Counted from the stretch's first letter, positions 34,875 to 47,225 are shown. The stretch is DNA of 64,000 nt from Catonia carolina (GCA_035578175.1 JAQMRL010000001.1:52785553-52849552); one strand, 5' to 3'. Translations and numbers: made by a program. The notes: generated from the letters alone by a model not told the origin.

Positions 34875-37275
34875 AGTGACACTTTTGACGATCTCTATAT
34901 CGTCACTTTCATTCTTCAAAACTCAATCAGATTCACTAGTTATATTTTTACAGATTTAGATAAATAAAATAAGTGATATATAATGTGGACTAAAACCGGG
35001 AAAAGCAAAAACCAGTTTATTTAATGCACCCCTCTGAAGTAAAAGCCTCTCAGCTATAAGCCACAGTGCAGTTCTAGTTATAGCAGAATTTATGTAATAG
35101 ATATGATTTATTATAATGTACTTAATTCAATTTTCCAGTTTATGTCAAGTGACTAACCACCCAAGCTAATCTAAATTACAGTATAAATTACAACAGATAA
35201 GTGGGGGTTTACATTAAAGACAAACTCAGTAAATTCTACCTCTTTAAGAAAAAGTTTCTTTCATTGCAAGTCAAAGACTCTAATCTTATCATAATTATTG
35301 CAATATTTCTAATAATTACGTCCAATTTGCCCATCTCAACTGTCTACGTGAGAATATTTTGTCACCGCATTTTCTACAGAAATGTCTGATGCATTTTTTC
35401 TCATTCGCTAACCCCAATCGAGTATTTATCTCAATAATGAATGCTTTAACATTTCTTACTTTCTTAGTTGTAGAGAAAAATCTCACGCTACTGGATGGCA
35501 ATACAACTGTAGCAATCCTTTAAAAATACTCTTGTAATTACTAACGTCATTTGTGCCGTAGTATTTTTATCCTCGTCCAACTTTTCAAATATCAATGCTA
35601 CAAAAAAAAACTAGCTAGTTATTCATTACGCATTTATCTTACAGCCAATCAGTAATTTTCTTTAGTTGTTTTTTTTTATTATTATCTTAGAAGAATACAT
35701 TTTAAATGTATACAAAATTCGCACTACCTAGATTTTTCAGGATTTTTTTTTAGAGAAAAAAAGTGTTTCTAAAGTTCTTGGGCCAATATTCTTAGCAGTT
35801 AATCCCTTATTTTTTATATTTTATTTTAGGTACGGTACCTTGAGTGACGAGAAAAATTACCTAGCCGTACTTTCTCCAGTAGTAACTTGGAGAAGTTATT
35901 CGAGATTCAGATCAAACGATCTCTGCTCAATTTCCGCTTTAGACAATTCTGTATTTTTAAGATTGGGTAGTTCCTAATGATTGTATTACAGTTTAATTGA
36001 CTAGTTATACACTTGATTGAGAAATTTTCTGTGGAATGACAGATTTCTATAATTCGGAGTTTTGAAATTATCGTGAAGGGTTTTATTGTTTAAATAAAAG
36101 GGAGCGCCAGAAGTACAACTTCAGAATTTTGACTAAAATGCCTCGATTGACTTTAAATCACTCTTCAGCTGCTTTTCAAAAGAGATCGATACCGTTCGTC
36201 TAACTTGGTCGCAAAAAGGGTTTTGTAAATAACAATTTTGAATCGTAGGTTTAACTTCAATAAAGGATTAATTGATCAGAAGAGTTGCTTCCAAGTCGAC
36301 TATCAAGCTGCAAGCCAAGATATAGCACTACATTTGCCTGTTGAATGTCGAATTATTAAGTACCACATGCGAACACGTTTGGAGCCCTAAAATTTATTTT
36401 CTAATTTTCCAATCTATTATAAACTAAACATGTTCTCAAACAACTACAAAATATTTAATATTTCTTACATATACGCATTTATTAAGTGTTTTATAACTAA
36501 AAACTGGACTCTTACGTATGCAATTATTTGGTGTTAACTAAACGTGAATTTTTAAATCAAATTTTATCAGCAAGTTACACTTCCTATCGTAAAAACTGAC
36601 CAATATAAACACTTGTAGACACTGCCTCAGTGAAATATGAGTTATAAACCAGTTGCTTTGATGCAGAGCTACGTTGGTAATCAAAGCCAGGTTATTCGGC
36701 TTTTCTGTTGCGTATATTACCGACGGGGCATTGAAGCGTCATATCTTTTAAAACACTTTACTTCCATTCCATTTATGAATAAGAGCAAATTTGTTATTAA
36801 CAAATGATTTTTATTACAGTAATATTGTAAAGGTTCAGTTATCGCGTGGAATTAATGTATTTTTCCAAAGAAACCTGCGTGCAGTTTAATTAAATTCTGT
36901 GCCGTAGATTAATTATAATTTTATTGCACATATAAAACGTTTAAATGCCAAGTTGAACTTTGAACGGCATAAAATTTATTTCTGACTTCTTGCAAGCGTT
37001 AAAATTTTTCTTATTTTATTTATTTAAGCCACATACAATAAACTAAAGCCATAATTCCATGCCCAAAGATGGTCAGTTAACTATATAAATGTTAAGCTTT
37101 ACAAAAAAACTTTTAATCCAGTCATCCCATATTCTATTTTTCCAATTTAAAAAAAATTACTAAAGAAGTAATAAATACCTCAAAAAATAATTACATACCT
37201 TACTGTCATAAAAACTAAACCAACTAATAAATATCCAGCAAGTTTATGACAAAAAATAAAAAACAAGAACCGTGG
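34875..37275. other. AT-rich stretch, no feature seen
   Basis: Frames 35201-35389 (plus) and 35316-35501 (minus) overlap in opposite directions and show no domain. A moderately GC-richer segment near 36600-36740 is unidentified. Confidence 0.45.
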
Positions 37276-37277
37276 AA

Positions 37278-37412
37278 AAATTAAACATTAAGGTTAATGC
37301 AGAAGTTAAAGGGTGGTAGATGAAATGATGTATGAAACTATGCCAAATCTGACCGGGAATCGAATCCGGGACCAAGGCATACAAGCCAGTTGCTCTGACC
37401 ACTACGCCATTG
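37278..37412 (-). mobile_element. tRNA-derived SINE with a SINE-1-like body
   Basis: The minus-strand head holds TGGCGTAGTGGTCAGAGCAA (A box) and GGATTCGATTCCCGG (B box). The body, GGCATAGTTTCATACATCAT, TTTCATCTACC, TTCTGCATTAACC, parallels the SINE-1 body and type B tail (GGCATATTTTCATACGTTAC, TTTCATCC, TCTGCATTAGC), while the head is from a different tRNA-like sequence. The minus-strand open frame 37244-37468 is a shadow of it. Confidence 0.7.
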
Positions 37413-37513
37413 ATTCCGTACTGTCCGTACTGTCCATTGACAATAATACAAAAATTAATAAAAATCATAATTTATTGTAAATGTAAGGCTGATTGTAAAT
37501 GTAAGTGGGCTGA

Positions 37514-37762
37514 AATAATACAAAAACCGCCCAAAAGGGTTCAAAGAAACAAAAACAATATCCGCTGAAGCTAGACATAGATTATGACATAAAAGATAAA
37601 ATTGAATTCAGGAATAAAACGCAAAAGGGTTTCCCAGAGGGAAAAGTTAAGAAAACATCATACCTACCAAAGTGGGGCGATGAAGGAAGGAATTTGGAAT
37701 TAATGAAGCAAAAGTGGGAAGAAAGAAAACTTTTCTCCACAATGAGTGTTCCAGGAAAATAA
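37514..37762 (+). CDS. Unassigned short highly charged open frame
   Basis: An 82-codon stretch open from a TGA (37511-37513) to TAA (37760-37762), with no ATG near its beginning. It is rich in lysine and has YLPKWGDEGRNLELMKQKWE near the end, which is more protein-like than the surrounding chance frames. It sits directly 3' of the inverted SINE-like copy at 37278-37412. I do not recognise it. It may be the C-terminus of a retroelement protein, like the other basic fragments listed, or a chance frame. There is no start signal or splice context to support a host gene. Confidence 0.25.
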   Translation, partial: NNTKTAQKGSKKQKQYPLKLDIDYDIKDKIEFRNKTQKGFPEGKVKKTSYLPKWGDEGRNLELMKQKWEERKLFSTMSVPGK

Positions 37763-38825
37763 TTTGTGTTATAGATGCTTGATTATCGTAGTTAAAAGTT
37801 GAATGAAACGTAAAATTAAGTTTACAATAAAATAAATAAGGAAGGTAACATTAAACTTTTTTTTTAATTATTAATATTTATAACTGTAATAATAGATACA
37901 AGTAAACATGATAATGATAGTGTTAAAATGACATGATTAGGCATGAGATGAGTAGGGCCTCCATTGGTGTCTTCCCAAGAATTAAGATTAAAAATCTTGG
38001 ATTTTTAATAAGCCGTATTTCATTAAATTAGTAGGTCTCTACTTCAGCGTCTCTTTAGTGTCTTGCGGGGTAGCCACGTAGACGTAAGATGGAAAGCGAA
38101 CGGACAAGTTGGTTATCGTATTCTTTTGACCAGTCACGAAAGCGTTTGTATAGTTCGATGGAATTTTGGACAAAATACTTAACTTATAAAACGTTGTCTT
38201 TTGAGCCAAGTAAAAACGCAGTCATTGTTGTTCAGTAAGTTAAAACAGAAATGATTTGGGTGCCCGTTTATATTTTCAATAAATAGTTTAAATTCCTGCC
38301 CCCTTATATTCAGTCCAACATCGTTATGAATAATGGATTCTTGTAGTAAACGTACGCTAAGTTCAAAATTTTTGTTTGAAAACATTCCAAAATTTTAGTA
38401 TTTTAATTTTGAATCAAACCCAAATTTGGTTTATGATGTCAAAACAAAATTATTTAAATTAATGTAGTCTACAGGGTGAAATAAGTAATATTAACAATAC
38501 GAATGTTTGGGTTGATTTTTTAATTTTGGTTCTTTTCATTGTGATTACATAGATTTTTTTGGTATTGATTTTTTTTATTGTTTACAAATAATTTTTTTTT
38601 CTTCTTTTACTAAAAATGCTCAATTTCCTTTTTAATTGACTTCTTGCGGCCATAGCTGCCCCGACTCATGTTTCATCTTAAGTTCACTCTTCAACTCAGC
38701 AAGAGAGCATCAAAAATTCGTTCATACACAAGTACAAAAACCCATAACTGGATTACAAAAACTTATTCACTGATGGATATAAATTTAAAAAAATACTCGA
38801 TTATTATCGAGATACTACCTGAAAA

Positions 38826-39228
38826 ACTCATAACAGGCAGGCGGAATGTTAAATTATTTACACTCGATCTGCTTGTTCTGCTGGTTTCAGGGCTACAAAA
38901 AATAGTTCTGTTTCTTATCACATGATCAGCCAGTTATATGATTGAAGCATTTAAGACCAAAAGAGGCAGAGGTGTAAAAGCCACTAGTCAGAATTATCTC
39001 CTCGGAAAGTAATGAATTTATTATACAGCCAGACTCTGTGGTGAATGAAGTGAAGGTGTCATTTTCGGGGTGGAACGTAAGATGATTTTCAGAGGGCCTG
39101 GCATGCTAGTAAGTATACTTTTCCACTCGGTGAGGAAGGGAATGGTAAACCCCCTCACTCCTCGTTTTACTTAGTAAAGCCTCTAGAGGTTCAAACCTTT
39201 CGGCTGATGAACTAAACAACAACAACTG
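38826..39228 (+). repeat. Repeat D, copy 1, ending in (AAC)n
   Basis: A roughly 400-bp interspersed repeat ending in AACAACAACAAC. Blocks shared with the copies at 46052 and 55564 (both inverted) include GTTTCTTATCACATGATCAG, AGAGGTGTAAAAGCCACTAG, AATGAAGTGAAGGTGTCATT, GAGGAAGGGAATGGTAAACC and GGCTGATGA just before the tail. No coding sequence and no certain tRNA head is visible. The trinucleotide tail suggests a SINE or other retrocopied element. Confidence 0.82.
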
Positions 39229-39904
39229 AAGAATTAAATACATTTTGAGCGTTTATCTTGTAATTTTTGAAACGATATAATAACTAATTAAAAATATTAA
39301 ATAATTAGTCGAAGCATGTATCTTAGTGATCTTTGTCCTACGAAAGATTACTTCGTAAATAAACTTGTTGTCTATACTAGCAGACACATTAAAAAAATAT
39401 CAGATAGATTTTTATATTCTGTGGAATTAAAAAAGAAATATTTTATTGACGTGATTTTTTATAGAGTAGTTTCTGTACACAACGGGTTTGGTAAGTTAAT
39501 AAACAGCGAATTCGATATTAAAAGGACCGGATAAACCGTTAAATAACATGATTTAACTTTTAAAACATCGTTTTTGATAATTAAACAACATTTAGAAGGG
39601 ATTTTTATTTAACCTTCTTCTTCCAAAAAGTGAACTTCTTTAATTCAATAAAATCTACACTTTCTCCGTATTTTATTGATATTGATTCAATTAATTATCA
39701 ATTAAATTTATTTAATATCTGTACAAATATTGATGAAAGTAAATTAATTTATAATAGATAAATTTTAGCTTCTTCGCTATTTCTTTTTCATATTCCTAAA
39801 TTACCAATTTATTTAAGATTACCAGTTAGAGAAATCAAATTACCAGCATCAGAAGAGTGCATTAAATAAACACTTTTTACTTTTTCTAGGTTTTACTTAA
39901 AGGA

Positions 39905-40325
39905 CAATAACCCGACTTTCTGGATTATAGCTCTATGGGGAGAAACACATTAATATTTATTGCTTAGGGTAGTATCTTCTTTCAAACCCTAAGAAGCAAG
40001 TGGTAATAAATAATTCGAATGCTTTGATTTTCCTGGGGAGGCCTATTACTTACAGAAACCGTAGCAAATTTTTAGACCTGTAGTTTGTCGGAGAGATAGA
40101 AATTACTATTATAATATATTTCAACACAGTATCCACCCTCGTTTTACCCCTCAGGGACAAATGGTCGAAATGTAAAGGCTTTAATTTTTCTCTTTAACTT
40201 CTAAGAAAGAAATTTATAAATTTCAAATCAGAATCTCTATGTGATTGAAAAGTTAAAGAATTAGTGAAGATTGAGTGAAAAGGTCAGCTAAGACTTTTCC
40301 TTTTATACAGAAAAACTTAAAATTA
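39905..40325 (+). repeat. Repeat R, copy 4
   Basis: It includes ACCCCTCAGGGACAAATGGT, CGAAATGTAAAGGCTTTAAT, GTGATTGAAAAGTTAAAGAA and TTAGTGAAGATTGAGTGAAA, ending AGACTTTTCCTTTTATA. Upstream are two degraded internal units with 'ATAGCTCTATGGGGAG' and 'CTGTAGTTTGTCGGAGAG' blocks. Confidence 0.6.
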
Positions 40326-40339
40326 TATTGCACAGCGTT

Positions 40340-40490
40340 ACTCAGAAATGTTTTTTTTTTACTTTCATTTAAAGTTACATCAACATGTGGGATTGGATAT
40401 GTTTTGTAATAATTTCCCTCACCGGGAACCGATATGGGACCCTCCGCTTTTTAGACACATTAACCGCTACGCCACACACACGACAATCAG
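40340..40490 (-). mobile_element. SINE-2, decayed and internally shortened
   Basis: The minus strand reads GTGGCGTAGCGGTTAATGTG (A box) and CATATCGGTTCCCGGTGAGG (B box), then GGAAATTATTAC and a shortened tail ending in TTTAAATGAAAGTAAAAAAA. The lack of the GTCGCTGATGACC block suggests an internal deletion. Confidence 0.6.
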
Positions 40491-40544
40491 AACTTGATGT
40501 TCAATCTATTTTATAACATCTTTTGGGTTGTAAGTAAATAGTGT

Positions 40545-40720
40545 TAGTTAATTTACGAATTTTTCATAACAAGGGTTTTTATTATTAGCAAATATGACGG
40601 ACTGTAAAACAGGATGTACTTGTACAGCGAACAATTTCCGGATCCATTTCAGAAATCGAAACCGATACCTTGACGTAAGCAGTCAACTGAGTTACTAATT
40701 GAACCACAAAAGCGACTGTA
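40545..40720 (-). mobile_element. SINE-2-like, strongly decayed
   Basis: The minus strand has GTGGTTCAATTAGTAACTCA where an A box is expected and GGTATCGGTTTCGATTTC as a B-box remnant, followed by GGAAATTGTT and an A/T-rich tail. It lies in the same orientation as, and 55 bp from, the copy at 40340-40490. Part of its head is duplicated further on (see the 98-bp duplication). Confidence 0.45.
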
Positions 40721-40850
40721 AACAATTCTAATGAACTTAATTAATTTTTACTTAATTAAAAGTCAACTGACCCAACTGAATCAACTGAGTTTTTAACTGA
40801 GCCATAAAAGCGACTGTAAACAGTTCTAATGAACTTAATTAATTATTAAT
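40681..40850 (+). repeat. Local tandem duplication, period about 98 bp
   Basis: CAACTGAGTTACTAATTGA, then CCACAAAAGCGACTGTAAAC and TTCTAATGAACTTAATTAAT (about 40684-40746) recur with few changes at about 40783-40845. The duplicated part includes the head end of the SINE-2-like copy at 40545-40720, so the duplication came after that insertion. Confidence 0.75.
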
Positions 40851-41884
40851 TATTTCGTTCCGTTTAGGCATTTTGTCTTGGAAATATAAGCATGCAACTT
40901 ATTATTTTCTGCCAGTTGTTTCTCGGGTTTCAATAACTCTTCATGAAGTTGGACAACCAAATTTTTTTAAAATTTCTGTTAGCTCAATTTTATAATACAA
41001 TTACTTTTAAATTTATTTTTATTATAAAGTTTTAAGTAAATAATTGCACACACGACTGATGAAACTGTAACAGAAAATCCAATTTTTAGATATTAATTTT
41101 TTTATACCAATAATTTAGAATTTATTCAACAACCGGGTGATATCTTCGCTGTTATATCCACCATTTATTACCAAGTAATTAATTTTTCAAAAGGCTTTCG
41201 TTATTTCCAGTCAAACAGGGCAAGCAATTTTACATAATTAAAAACAAAAGATTTAAAATTATCATAAGAAGTAGTAGGCCTATGTGATTACTTTACTTCA
41301 AGGACTAAGTTAACAATTATCATCTATTTACAAAATGTTTTATTTAAACTATTACTACAATGCTAATTTAATAGTAACAAAAATTGAAATATTTTTGAGA
41401 AGCAAAGTATTTTTTGTAGTAAATGAAAGTATTTTATAAAACGGGATAACAGTTTATGATACAACATTTCCTTTGCAATATCTTAATGCAAAAATTATGT
41501 ACTTGGTTATTTGAACAACCCATATACATATTTTTAAAACAAAAGTGTACATGGTTTATGGTAAAGCGTTAAGTAGGAGTAGACAACAGTAATAACGTCC
41601 GGGAGATAACGTAACGTCTGTATTTTATTCAAACTAAAACTTGTTAACACGTTTACGTCAGACGAAATACATCACTCAACCATCCACTCACCACATAATG
41701 CCGGAATTCATCTCAGAAAGGCGGTAATTTAATGCATCTACATTTCATGTACTAAAAAATACATTCTCTTAGTTGAATAGACTCAATATTTATATAATAT
41801 TCAAGCCAAACATAATTTTATAAGTAATCAAAAAATAGGAAAATAGTTTTATTTCTAAACTTTCATTATATATAATTACAAAAG

Positions 41885-41985
41885 TCTTTACCGACTCATT
41901 CACTAACACTTAATCGACCCAATCACCTACAGCTGAAAATCGGAAAATTTATTCTTTAGGGGTGCATTTGAATTGGCCGGTTAAT
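41885..41985 (-). repeat. Repeat R, copy 7, short fragment
   Basis: The plus strand has ACCGACTCATTCACTAACAC, CCAATCACCTACAGCTGAAA and TTCTTTAGGGGTG, corresponding only to the 3'-terminal 100 bp of the family. Confidence 0.5.
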
Positions 41986-42079
41986 TATGGGAAAATATTT
42001 TGCCTATCAGTTGGTTTGGATGAGCAAAAGGTCTGTTGTGGAAGTTATGATAAATTTAAATGATAACGTCCTTTACCAA

Positions 42080-42330
42080 AAGAATTTTGAAGTAGTTATA
42101 TAAAGTAGTGTTAGAAAGGGTGCGTTGAATAATTTTTGTACCGTATTCGGTTGAAATCTCTGAATTGGAGCTTCCACTGACGGTTACATTCATAAATTTG
42201 ACCGGCGTACATCCAAATTGACCTAAGAAGGGACTTTAGAACGTTATTTTTTGTCTGATACAAGTACCGAACGTAGATACATCTATCTGGATACAAATGG
42301 ACAATAATCTTACCGTAATGCAAAGATTAT
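42080..42330 (-). pseudogene. Probable Jockey-type RT relic
   Basis: The minus-strand frame 42111-42323 contains LLRSIWMYAGQIYECN, which resembles the LLYK(x)xLKPIWTYGxQIxG region of Jockey RTs. The RLI...FYVNN-type part downstream is not clear. Only about 40 residues support the call, so it is tentative. If correct, it is a thumb-domain scrap of an old insertion on the strand opposite to most Jockey relics here. Confidence 0.45.
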
Positions 42331-42334
42331 GATG

Positions 42335-43720
42335 AGTTTTAGTACTGTTTATTTTTATGCGCCATTTTCTGAACCATTTCTTAAGGTCAACTTAACGACA
42401 ATTTATTTTCAAAATGATTTTACGTCCAAGTTAGTGTTTAGACCTAAGTTACTTTGTAGGATGGAAATTTGAGTTATTATTTTAAAAACTGGAAAAGTTC
42501 ATTTGTGTTCTAACGTTAATAGTTTTAGAGAATAATACATTCGAGACAGTCCTAAAAAGTGAACAATGGAAAACAAGGAGAACTGCAGAGATAACGGAAC
42601 TAAATGGTGACATATAGACTACTGTAGACTACACATCCTGGTAGTAATTAAAAGCGGTTTGGTCAGACACAAAGTTTACATTTTGTACACCAAAAGTAAA
42701 CTTTGGCAGACAGAAATTAAGTTGAAAGAGTCAGAAATGTCTAGAGTTATCGGTTAGTACACAGAAGGAACAGAAGATAGATTAATTAGAAGCAGCCGAG
42801 TAGATTTAGAAGGAGAGTAGGCAGTGTAATATCGACTCGATCTAAAAGGCTGTAGCAATACACAAAGTATTTACAATAATCTCTTTTTAAGCATGAATTT
42901 TCGAAATACGTACACTTTTAATAGCTAAGGAGATCTGGGTCCTTGGTGAATGGAAAATAAAAAAAGAAATAACCAACGAATAAAAATATATATCGACTCA
43001 TAAAACCATCCCTAACTTATTTATTACTCCAGTTTCATGACATTTACATGCAAGCGCAAACTTATAAAAATCAAAGAATACATTTGTAGATTTAATGTTA
43101 CATGATATGAGTATTTCCTTATAGAGGGCGGTGAGTAACTCGTCGTTTTAAAAATGACATCCTGTTTATAATTTATGTGCGTTGCGGTTCCAATAGGTGG
43201 GAGTTACTGGAATGCCACCTCGAGAGTCGTGACGTATCACCAATGAAGAATTCGCGGGGTAAACCAGAGACTTACTTATCTATCTGACCGCGATTCTTTG
43301 ATATAAAAATACTCCACACGTACAAAAGTCAATAAATCACTGTTTTAATTAAAAAAAACCAGCTATAGGAAATTAAATACTTCATTTAAAGAAAAAAATA
43401 AAATATTTGTTTATAAACGGTAATGAGGATGTGAACTGGACAAGTTCATCGTCATTTACACTATAGTTTTCTTCCTATAAATTTAAGTTATCCTAAAAAC
43501 AATCAACCATTATATTAATCAACCAGTTTCCAGCAATAAGAAACCTTTTTTAGTAAAATACCAAATTTCACCAATTATAAGTGAATTTTTAAAGAAAATT
43601 CATTTAACTTTCCTTCTTTCCAGCCATGAGAAGCAGTAATTTTACAGGTCTTATAAAATTCACAAATTTGACAACCGGTTGACAATACACAACAAAACAA
43701 AATTTTAATACGCTAAACAC
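42335..43720. other. AT-rich stretch, no feature seen
   Basis: No frame over 60 codons. A GC-richer 130-bp patch at 43180-43300 contains no recognised motif. Confidence 0.45.
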
Positions 43721-43724
43721 TGGA

Positions 43725-43995
43725 CCTAAGGTGCCGGATAATGTTTTAAAGAAGTCAGAAAAGATATTGAGAAAATTGGAATAAACCGAGAAAACTTAAT
43801 GAACCGGCCTAAATTCAGACAACTAATTACGGACTTACATTCAGACGTTAAAAAAAATGACGGACTTTAAGGGCTTTCATGAGAAAAACAGGACACCAAG
43901 TAGACAGAAGAAAGGAGAAAAGCCTACAATAAGCGAATGCTGAGAATGTGGGCTACAAGAAGAGCTTCCAGATACATCTAAAGCTCCTCACGTGG
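43725..43995 (+). pseudogene. Possible C-terminal fragment of a non-LTR RT protein
   Basis: Two registers give FKEVRKDIEKIGINRENLMN, then PKFRQLITDLHSDVKK, and after a stop TEERREKAYNKRMLRMWATR. This pattern (W/F-x-x-x-VRKDIxKxGI ... RxxFRxLI ... WTEERRxxHSxRMxxxWxxR) is one I associate with the ends of LINE-encoded RT proteins. No RT motif survives. The assignment rests on pattern recall only, with no alignment; it could also be a chance basic frame. Confidence 0.4.
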
Positions 43996-44094
43996 TCTAA
44001 AATTGGCCCTATACGGAATAAAAACTTAAAACTTCAAAACACACGTCACTCGATTTGCCGACGTTAATGTTAGTGGGCGACTAAATTTCAGAAA

Positions 44095-44295
44095 TAGTTT
44101 TATTTTTTATAATTTTTATACGGATTTGAATACTAGACATTGGTTACCGGTACACTTTGATAGTTCGGGTACAATTAGCCATACTCTCTCCGGAATTGTC
44201 GCCCTGAGTCTACGTACACAAGACTACACCTCATTTAAACGTTATACATGATGTCATCTTCATTTCATTGGGTCACGGCACATTTAGTACTTCAA
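44095..44295 (+). mobile_element. SINE-3, tRNA-like, copy 2
   Basis: A B-box remnant CGGATTTGAATACTAG is followed by ATTGGTTACCGGTACACTTT, GGTACAATTAGCCATACTCT, GGAATTGTCGCCCTGAGTC, ACACCTCATTTAAAC and CATTTCATTGGGTCA, in the same order and spacing as the copy at 33672. The copies are clearly diverged, so the family is old. Confidence 0.62.
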
Positions 44296-44299
44296 TGTA

Positions 44300-46050
44300 A
44301 TTCCAACGCTGCACTATATTAATTAGTAATCATTAGTATTATATTAATTAGTAATCAAGTCATAAAATTATAATTTTTTTTGTAAAATCTATAAATTAAC
44401 ATGTTTCGAGTTGATTAATGAGTTGATTGATAAGTTGAATAACTTCATCATTTAATATTCTAACTGGGGACTGGGGTTTCCCAGTTTCCACCATGTAAAT
44501 TTCAGCAACAATTAATTTGTTCGCTGTAAAATAGCTAATTCATCTTTCTATTTGTAATCCAATTTTTCCTCATTTGTCGGATAAATAACGATGTTCTTTT
44601 TTACATAATAAAAATAATTTATACACACATTCACATTTTAAAAGTTTTCTGTAGTTTACACTAGAAGACTGGGATCTTCATTTAAATAAAAGTAACAATG
44701 TTTTTAGATACAGAAAGTCAATACTCTTGACTTTTATTTTTTAATATATTATGCTGTATAAAAGATGAGAAGAGACCGAACAACCTCCTGGCCTGGAGTT
44801 ATAGATATCAAGCGAACAAAGTGAATTGCGCAACAATTCGTGCTGAAACCAACCCGTCCAGACGAGACAGGTAAGTGCTTTATACCTGGATACCAGATAC
44901 CTGTGTTATTATAAAGTGAACTCGACCCACAATGCAAATTACAATACCTTTTTCCCTTGATCACAGTAATATGCCAACACTCCCCGGAAATCTTTTAAAA
45001 ATATGGAATACCATTTCACTGACTAAGCAGATTAAAAAGTTTTTAAAAACGAGTAAAAAAAATTGGGTTGTGCTCTTAAAATTAAATTGCTTATAATAAA
45101 AAAGTATAAACTGAGTAATATTTCTGTTACTACATAAACTCTTTCCTCATAAACTAAAAGCTAGTACAAAAAAATATTCCTGGGAAATTTATAAGTTACA
45201 TTACAAAAGAAAAAGATTAAACAGACCAAACGAATACAACTGTGAAATACTGTCGTGGAAGTAAACATTAAACATGTTAACTGAAATACGGTAGGCTGTA
45301 TACTGAAGGTAAGAACAATTGAAAGTGACGTAACAGTAAATAATAAGAAAAAATAATCAGGAAGAATAGTTAACTGGTTATTTGACCACAGTGTCGATTA
45401 GTATTAGGTTAAAGTAACAGGAGGAAGTTATGCTGGGATAATCAGCTATTTACCGCTGTTTTACTCAAAACTGTTTTTCTGTTATATTACTATTGTTTTA
45501 CATTTCTTTTTTCGATGTAAAGTACAATAGTTTTTTAACAAAATATATATTTTTATTAATATAACAAAAATAAATCGCACTTAACTCTATTATAAAAACA
45601 AGATTTCTGTTTGTAACTGTAACAATTTTTAAAACTGCTAAATAAAAACAGGATTGAAACCCACTAAATATAACAGTAAATTAGATTTGGAAAAATGAAG
45701 GTATTAAAATAACATTAACTCGATGATTGAATTTGAAAAAGTTTATAAAAACGTAATTGTTTCTCGACTGAATGACAGACGACGCACCAAACGGGTCCTC
45801 AACTTCTTGAAAAACAAGAAAAACTAAAGTGCGTGATGAAAAACCACAAAACATAGATTGACTGCAAAAAGAAGGACGCATACTCTAATAGCTTAGTAGA
45901 AAAGGAATAGAAAACACAATCAGAAATGAAATTTTAACGTGATCCACAGTAATCAAATTCGGGAAAAACGTAATTATGAAATAAATTCATTATTTATTTT
46001 TCCATAAGCGTGTTCAGATGTACGTGATGTAAGAAATGTTTTATATACTT
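44300..46050. other. AT-rich stretch, no gene supported
   Basis: The minus-strand frames 44749-44964 and 45681-45881 have some compositional complexity but no recognisable domain and no convincing splice sites, so no exon is called. Confidence 0.4.
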
Positions 46051-46051
46051 T

Positions 46052-46458
46052 TTTCAGGTCGTCAGCCAAAAGGCTGGTTTGAACCTTCAGAGGTTTGGCT
46101 AAGTGAAACGATGATTGGGGTGGTTTACATTGCCTTCCTCACTGAGTGGGATAGTTTACTTATCACCATGCCAGGCTCTCTGAAAAGTATCTAATTTCCA
46201 CCCTCCAAATGACACTTTCACTTCATTGACCACAGAATCTGGCTGTATGATGAAATCCATTACTCTCAGAGGAGATAACTGTAACTAGTGTCTTTTAAAC
46301 CTCTACCTCTTCTGTTTCAGTCTACCTCCTCAGTTGTTTCAATCATATTGCCTGACCTGATTGGCTGACCATGTGATAAGAAACCGAAATATATTTTGTA
46401 GCCCTGGAACTAACAGATCAAGTGCAAGTAATTTAACACCTGCCTATTATGGGCAAAA
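46052..46458 (-). repeat. Repeat D, copy 2
   Basis: Read on the minus strand it has the order of copy 1: ATAGGCAGGTG at the 5' end, CACATGGTCAGCCAATCAGG, AGAGGTTTAAAAGACACTAG, AATGAAGTGAAAGTGTCATT, GAGGAAGGCAATGTAAACC and TTTGGCTGACGAC. The (AAC)n tail is lost. It is moderately diverged from the others. Confidence 0.8.
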
Positions 46459-46705
46459 ATTTTATATAACAGATTTATTAGACAAGACGGATTAACTCTT
46501 TTAATCGCGTACATGTCAAAAAACTAGGAATCACGAGCGAGTCAGTTTGAGGAGGTGGCAAGACATAAAAATTAAAAACCCCTACGTTTCTGATGAATCA
46601 TCTAACTGGATTGATGATGCCAAAATCCAATTTTTAATTTATCTACAAAAATTTAAATGCTTTAAAACAATCTGTTCCATTTTTAAGATTTCAATAGTTT
46701 AACTC

Positions 46706-47225
46706 ACTATTCTCAAACTTTTCTAGCCCACAGTACACCACAAAAAAAAATCGCCAGTAGCCGCGGCACACCTATTATTTTATGAATATTTGACGTGGAA
46801 GCGTTGTTTATTTTTGCCTGATAAAAACATACTTTCACAAAACCAATATATTTCTGTTAGGAAAACTAAAACTGTAACATTCTAAACTTATAATAAAAAT
46901 TGGTTTTTTGTTTCAAGCAAAATTATTAAATAGAATATAAAAAGATAGTATTTTGCGTCTAACTATATTTGGTATTACTTTAGTTCTTAAATGTTTAATG
47001 TGACACATTGAATTGATGTTTTTGAAGTATCTCCAGTTTTCGTGGTTGCACAACTGACACGGCCAATCTCATTTCGTTCTCTACTAATTAAAGCTGTGAC
47101 CTAGTCTTTTTTATATTAGTTTAAATTTAGGCTGCTAAAAAGGGCAACAATGCTTTTATTTTTTTGCTGAATACCACGGTACACTACTTGGCCGGCCTCG
47201 CAACACACAGTTTAGGAAACACTAG
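46706..47225. mobile_element. hAT-like non-autonomous element (tentative)
   Basis: The left end CACTATTCTCAAACTTTTC and the right end (plus strand) CACAGTTTAGGAAACACTAG form an imperfect inverted repeat of the general hAT type CAGTGxTTCxCAAACT. Subterminal sequence at both ends contains 'accacggtacac'-like and 'gcggcacacc'-like words (CACAGTACACCAC at 46729, CCACGGTACACTACTTGG at 47174), supporting one element. There is no transposase. An 8-bp target-site duplication could not be confirmed. Confidence 0.45.

Noticed and set aside
37244..37468. 74-codon minus-strand frame
   Set aside because: It runs through the inverted tRNA-like SINE (the DSIPG piece is the B box), not a gene.
44749..44964. 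Possible exon with a CAGGTAAGTG donor-like site at about 44870
   Set aside because: Single donor-like word on the strand opposite to the open frame; no acceptor, domain or conserved frame.
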